Below, piece by piece: positions 4,043 through 6,236 of a stretch of DNA of 6,236 bases. The notes below the pieces were generated by a model that saw only the letters and a program-made list of their open reading frames with translations, did not search any database and was not told the origin of the DNA. The stretch covers positions 1-6,236 of the forward strand of contig JAUHWE010000303.1 in assembly GCA_030424825.1 (NCBI GenBank), in the 5' to 3' direction. The position numbers were made by a program, and so were the translations under genes. The stretch's first letter is position 1. Each line of letters begins with the position of its first letter. The DNA comes from Verrucomicrobiia bacterium (GTDB taxonomy: Bacteria > Verrucomicrobiota > Verrucomicrobiia > Opitutales > Opitutaceae).

Positions 4043-6236
4043 CTACAAACTCTTCAGTAGCCGGGCGATTTCATCTCGCTTGGCTTGAGTCTCGGCGAGT
4101 TGCTTGCGGGCCCCTTCAACAACTTGAGGAGGCGCCTTGTCGACAAACTTCGGATTCTTGAGCTTCCCTTCGCCCGCTTGAATCGCCTTACCTAGCTTCT
4201 CGAGTTCCTTGCTGAGACGTACTTTTTCCGCCTCAACGTCGACCGCGCTCGAGAGATCCAGATAGACGGTGCCCAAGGTGGAAACCGAACCCGGCAAATT
4301 CTCCACTGTTTGCTTGAGTTCGATAATCGCGGCACCCGCGAGTCGCTTGATCGTATCGAGGTTAGCTGAGATTACTTTCGCGCTCGATTCGTCCGTCGGG
4401 GTCACAAAAAGAGTTACGTCGCGTTTCGAGGCCACATTGTACTCCGCCTTAGTCGCCCGTGCTTGAGTAATGAGCTCTTTGATCTGCTCGATTTGCTTCG
4501 CCCCTGCTTCGTCAACGGAAACTCCCTTCGAGGCTAGCAATTCTCGCAGCTGGGCAGTGGGCAAAAGTCCGGCGTCTTGCAGAAATCCGCCATCAACGGA
4601 ATAGCCCATCGACTGCCACAGCTCTTCCGTAATGTGAGGCATTATGGGATGCAGCAGGAGCAATGACTGACGTATCACAATATCAGATACCGCAAGCGCC
4701 GCATCGTGACGCGGATCGTCCTTAGATTGCAACATCGCCTTGGCCGCCTCGACGTACCAGTCGCAGAAGTCCCCCCAGAAGAAATTGTGAAGGGTATGGG
4801 TGAGCTGGTGCATTTCGAATCGAGCGAATTGCCCCTCGATCTCCTCCATTGTCTGCAACAAGCGATACAGTATCCAATTCCCGTATCCCTCTAGTTGTGA
4901 TCCTGCCAGCCGATCTATGAGCGCTTCCAGGCTTTGCGTCTCGGCAACCCCACCCGCCATCTGCCGAAAGCGACAGGCGTTCCACAGCTTGGTGCAAAAA
5001 TTCCGACCGATTTCAATTCGCTCTTCGGCAAACAGTATATCCGAACCACTGGGTGCGATATTGATGATACCGAAACGCAGACCATCCGCCCCGAATTTCT
5101 CGATCAGGTCCAATGGATCCGGGGAGTTCCCCAGGGACTTCGACATTTTGCGCCCTTTGGCGTCACGGATAAGCCCATGGATGAAAATGTCCTTGAAAGG
5201 CACCCGCTGGTCGATCTCTTCGTCCGTCAGAGACTCTTTGGATTCCCCCATCAGCTCCAGGCCGGACATGATCATTCGGGCCACCCAAAAAAAGATAATG
5301 TCGAATCCGGTTACCAACATGCTGGTGGGATAGAAGTAATCGAGCTCGGCCTTTACTTTCGGATCTTCGCTCGGCCAGCCAAAAGTGGCAAACGGCCAGA
5401 GGTTAGAGGAAGCCCATGTATCCAGAACATCCTCATCCTGTTCCCAGTTTTCAGGATCGTCCGGCCCATCAACCGAAACATGCCAATTGGCTGAATCGCT
5501 GCGATCTGCACCCTTCTTATACCAGACAGGAATGCGCTGTCCCCACCAAAGCTGGCGGCTAATACACCAGTCCTGAATGTTGTTGAGCCAATGCAAATAG
5601 ACCTTTTCCCATCGCTTCGGATGGAAACGAATGATCCCTTTCTCCACGGCACGCTTGGCTTCCTCAACTTTTGGATACTTCAAGTACCACTGCTCAGACA
5701 ATCGCGGTTCGATCGGGACCCCTCCTCGCTCGGAGAACCCCACATTGTTTTCATAATCCTCCGCTTCAATGAGAAGACCCAGTTCTTCGAGCTTCTGCAC
5801 CGCGAATTTGCGGGCCTTGAAGCGCTCCATCCCGTCAAACTCTTCTCCCGCCAAGGCATTGAGAGTTCCATCCGGATTCATGACATCGATCAGAGGAAGG
5901 TCATGCCGCTTTCCTATATCGAAATCGACTTGATCGTGGGCGGGCGTGACCTTGAGAACACCGGTGCCAAATTCCTTTTCAACCGAGCGGTCTGCCACAA
6001 TCGGAATCTCTGCTCTCGGGAACGGCCTCCAGCAATGCTTACCGACCAGATCCGCATACCGTTCATCGTCCGGATGAACCGCCACTCCCGTGTCACCCAT
6101 AATCGTTTCGGGACGCGTGGTGGAAATTTCGACAAAACGGCCAGGCTCTTCCACGATCTCATACCGCATCTTGTAGAGCTTTCCCTTCTGCGGCCTCATA
6201 TCGACTTCCTCATTGCTGAGCGCAGTTTGCGAAGCG
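4043..6236 (-). CDS. valS: Valine--tRNA ligase, lacking its N-terminus (cut by right edge)
   Basis: ValRS charges tRNA(Val) with valine in the cytoplasm and hydrolyses mischarged threonine. The open frame runs to the window edge. Codons upstream of the internal Met at 6199 read ASQTALSNEEVD, matching the ValRS segment after the catalytic N-terminus, so Met6199 is not the start. About 731 codons are present; a full protein of roughly 900 would put the HIGH motif outside. Residue numbers below count from Met6199. The CP1 editing domain includes ISTTRPETIMGDTGVAVHP (25-43) and VTPAHDQVDFDIG (84-96). Then come WCISRQLWWGQRIPVW (211-226) and the KMSKS loop GRKMSKSLGN (349-358; 5135-5149 encode KMSKS). 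The anticodon-binding helical domain has GRNFCTKLWNACRF (398-411). The end (last about 70 residues) is the charged coiled-coil tRNA arm ending in ARLLKSL. No frameshift or missing motif is seen. The stop TAG is at 4045-4043. Its promoter and any leader control lie outside. Confidence 0.97.
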   Translation of the reverse strand, partial: ASQTALSNEEVDMRPQKGKLYKMRYEIVEEPGRFVEISTTRPETIMGDTGVAVHPDDERYADLVGKHCWRPFPRAEIPIVADRSVEKEFGTGVLKVTPAHDQVDFDIGKRHDLPLIDVMNPDGTLNALAGEEFDGMERFKARKFAVQKLEELGLLIEAEDYENNVGFSERGGVPIEPRLSEQWYLKYPKVEEAKRAVEKGIIRFHPKRWEKVYLHWLNNIQDWCISRQLWWGQRIPVWYKKGADRSDSANWHVSVDGPDDPENWEQDEDVLDTWASSNLWPFATFGWPSEDPKVKAELDYFYPTSMLVTGFDIIFFWVARMIMSGLELMGESKESLTDEEIDQRVPFKDIFIHGLIRDAKGRKMSKSLGNSPDPLDLIEKFGADGLRFGIINIAPSGSDILFAEERIEIGRNFCTKLWNACRFRQMAGGVAETQSLEALIDRLAGSQLEGYGNWILYRLLQTMEEIEGQFARFEMHQLTHTLHNFFWGDFCDWYVEAAKAMLQSKDDPRHDAALAVSDIVIRQSLLLLHPIMPHITEELWQSMGYSVDGGFLQDAGLLPTAQLRELLASKGVSVDEAGAKQIEQIKELITQARATKAEYNVASKRDVTLFVTPTDESSAKVISANLDTIKRLAGAAIIELKQTVENLPGSVSTLGTVYLDLSSAVDVEAEKVRLSKELEKLGKAIQAGEGKLKNPKFVDKAPPQVVEGARKQLAETQAKRDEIARLLKSL

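Noticed and set aside
4800..5494. Two long plus-strand frames (177 and 186 codons) antisense to valS
   Set aside because: They mirror well-conserved ValRS codons and have no family features. Long antisense frames are common opposite such genes.
6197..6199. Met at 6199 as a genuine start of a shortened valS
   Set aside because: In-frame codons upstream continue conserved ValRS sequence (TALSNEEVD) to the edge, so the gene is merely cut by the window.
1..6236. tRNA genes, CRISPR arrays, insertion sequences, toxin-antitoxin or defence genes
   Set aside because: None seen on either strand. All long frames are accounted for by the six housekeeping genes, and the spacers hold only the described hairpins and repeats.

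Overview
The window looks like an ordinary chromosomal segment, with slightly more than 50% GC by eye. It probably comes from a member of the PVC group, most likely an Opitutales-type verrucomicrobium. That placement rests on the overall flavour of the ValRS and of the shortened MidA-type methyltransferase. It is an inference; no marker gene settles it.

Layout from left to right. (1) A minus-strand pair: the 5' end of tsaD (t6A tRNA modification) is cut by the left edge, and it is preceded by a membrane-anchored S41 C-terminal processing protease. The protease stop and the tsaD start overlap in ATGGTGA. (2) A short divergent spacer leads to a plus-strand MidA/NDUFAF7-like SAM methyltransferase. 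(3) rpmB (ribosomal protein L28) follows on the plus strand and ends in a strong hairpin terminator. (4) The spacer between convergent rpmB and cysH is 240 bp. It carries a perfect 26-bp inverted repeat whose arms are themselves imperfect palindromes preceded by GTAG/ATAG, which is the architecture of a REPIN (paired REP element). (5) cysH on the minus strand encodes a single-cysteine, thioredoxin-type PAPS reductase. It has a good promoter candidate and repeat-rich DNA upstream. (6) valS on the minus strand holds the 3' four-fifths of valyl-tRNA synthetase and runs off the right edge.

The genes do not form one pathway. They are housekeeping functions (translation: tsaD, rpmB, valS; envelope proteolysis: S41 protease; sulfate assimilation: cysH; protein methylation: MidA-like). 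I see no defence system, mobile gene, CRISPR array or RNA gene. The observations most worth a second look are the REPIN-like element, the methyltransferase with an apparently shortened SAM pocket, and the structured DNA around the cysH promoter.
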